A stretch of DNA of 20,327 nt from a virus: positions 1 to 20,327 of the IMG/VR virus record IMGVR_UViG_3300031759_000178; one strand, given 5' to 3'. Below are positions 19,662 through 20,327 of this stretch, piece by piece (position 1 is the first letter of the stretch; each line of letters begins with the position of its first letter). A program made the position numbers and the translations under genes. The notes beneath the pieces are model-generated. The model did no database searches, was not told the origin of the DNA, and was given only the letters and a program-made list of their open reading frames with translations.

Positions 19662-20327
19662 CTAATAGCTCCCACCAATATACATTCTGCGGGGTACAAA
19701 ACGCACCGCAGCCTTCTCATGGTCTTCACCAGCGGCCAATTCCCAAGCTTCGTCGTATTGCTGCTTTAAAACTTGCAATCTTTCCAACGCATTGGGGATT
19801 TTAAGTGCCATGTAGTAGGACAAACCCGCTACCAAGCACGGAATAAACCTAAATGGAACGTCAGCAATGTTGGTACCACCGCCCATATCCTGCACACGAC
19901 GCATTCTCCAGTACACAAACTGGTATGTCTGGGATGTATCAGGGGTTGGCCACACGGTGATGCTGTTCTTTTGAGACAGAATGACCGCAATTCCTGCGTT
20001 GTGTGTGGCTGCTGTGGTGTTTCCTTGACCGCGAGTGCAGTTCAAGAGGTATGCGGGGTTGCCATTGGCTGCGGGTTGAAGTTCGTTGTACCCAATCAGC
20101 TCGGAATCGAGCTTAATAAAACCAGCATTTGGTAGTCCGTTGAGGGTACTAACGGCAATTGAGGTGTCTGTAGTACCGACTGCTGAATATACCGTGGCAG
20201 TAGTGACTTGATCGTTGGCTGAAAGACGCTGAATCCACACTTGGATAGGGCGCCCTTGGATGAGTTTGTTTGGGATCGTCGCATAGGTTGAAACGCTGAT
20301 GCGCGTAATCGTTAAGTCGGCCTGATT
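19662..20327 (-). CDS. Head-tail connector-like protein, partial (C-terminal part)
   Basis: The frame is open through the right edge, and about 221 C-terminal residues are visible. An internal GTG at 20240 is not the start, because the coding pattern continues upstream (ITRISVSTYATIPNKL and QGRPIQVWIQRL). Other motifs are FIKLDSELIGYNE, CTRGQGNTTAATHNAG and VWPTPDTSQTYQFVYWRMRR. FRFIPCLVAGLSYYMALKI and RLQVLKQQYDEAWELAAGED, with a C-terminal RFVPRRMYIGGSY, complete it. I recall this pattern from a protein commonly found just before the zinc-ribbon and adaptor genes in uncultured phages. It is probably a neck or connector subunit. The N-terminus lies outside the window. Confidence 0.78.
   Translation of the reverse strand, partial: NQADLTITRISVSTYATIPNKLIQGRPIQVWIQRLSANDQVTTATVYSAVGTTDTSIAVSTLNGLPNAGFIKLDSELIGYNELQPAANGNPAYLLNCTRGQGNTTAATHNAGIAVILSQKNSITVWPTPDTSQTYQFVYWRMRRVQDMGGGTNIADVPFRFIPCLVAGLSYYMALKIPNALERLQVLKQQYDEAWELAAGEDHEKAAVRFVPRRMYIGGSY

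Overview
This window looks like part of the genome of an uncultured tailed bacteriophage (Caudoviricetes). All 28 genes I accept lie on the minus strand and are transcribed right to left. They are packed with almost no spacers, mostly joined by ATGA or TAATG stop/start overlaps. I see no plus-strand gene, tRNA, integrase, transposase, CRISPR array or convincing promoter or terminator. Many proteins resemble sets I recall from freshwater and marine metagenomic phages, often assigned to betaproteobacterial hosts. The GH19 endolysin plus an Rz/Rz1-type spanin pair indicates a Gram-negative host. Both the relatives and the host are inferred from memory, not from a search.

Layout in order of transcription. 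(1) 20327-17334: head-tail completion. This holds the C-terminal part of a connector-like protein, a zinc-ribbon protein, two small basic proteins, an SU10/T7-type adaptor-like protein, and a 64-residue gene flanked by two paralogous 147- and 159-residue virion proteins. (2) 16833-11731: host-contact proteins. These are a protein with an exact 20-residue repeat, a tail fibre, two polyglycine cysteine-containing adhesin-like proteins, and two short proteins that resemble fibre-associated or assembly proteins. (3) 11691-9089: accessory genes. These are a 2OG-Fe(II)-oxygenase-like protein, two small soluble proteins, and a run of membrane-associated genes (tail-anchored protein, single-TM protein, small lipoprotein, two-TM holin candidate). 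(4) 9092-7934: lysis, with an inner-membrane spanin, an outer-membrane spanin lipoprotein embedded in another frame, and a GH19 endolysin. (5) 7920-1: the structural programme resumes with a beta-propeller nozzle-like protein, a short conserved protein, two large low-complexity virion proteins, and a lytic transglycosylase-domain virion protein that runs off the left edge.

Functionally, the connector, adaptor and nozzle genes would build the neck and a short tail. The large virion proteins and the transglycosylase would be carried in the particle for DNA entry, the fibre and adhesin genes would bind the host, and the lysis cassette would release progeny. The most unusual points are a gene that seems to lack a canonical start codon (ATT, or a one-base frameshift), two long out-of-frame overlaps in the accessory block, the cysteine-laced polyglycine proteins, and a lysis and membrane cassette inserted between the adaptor and nozzle parts of the structural module.
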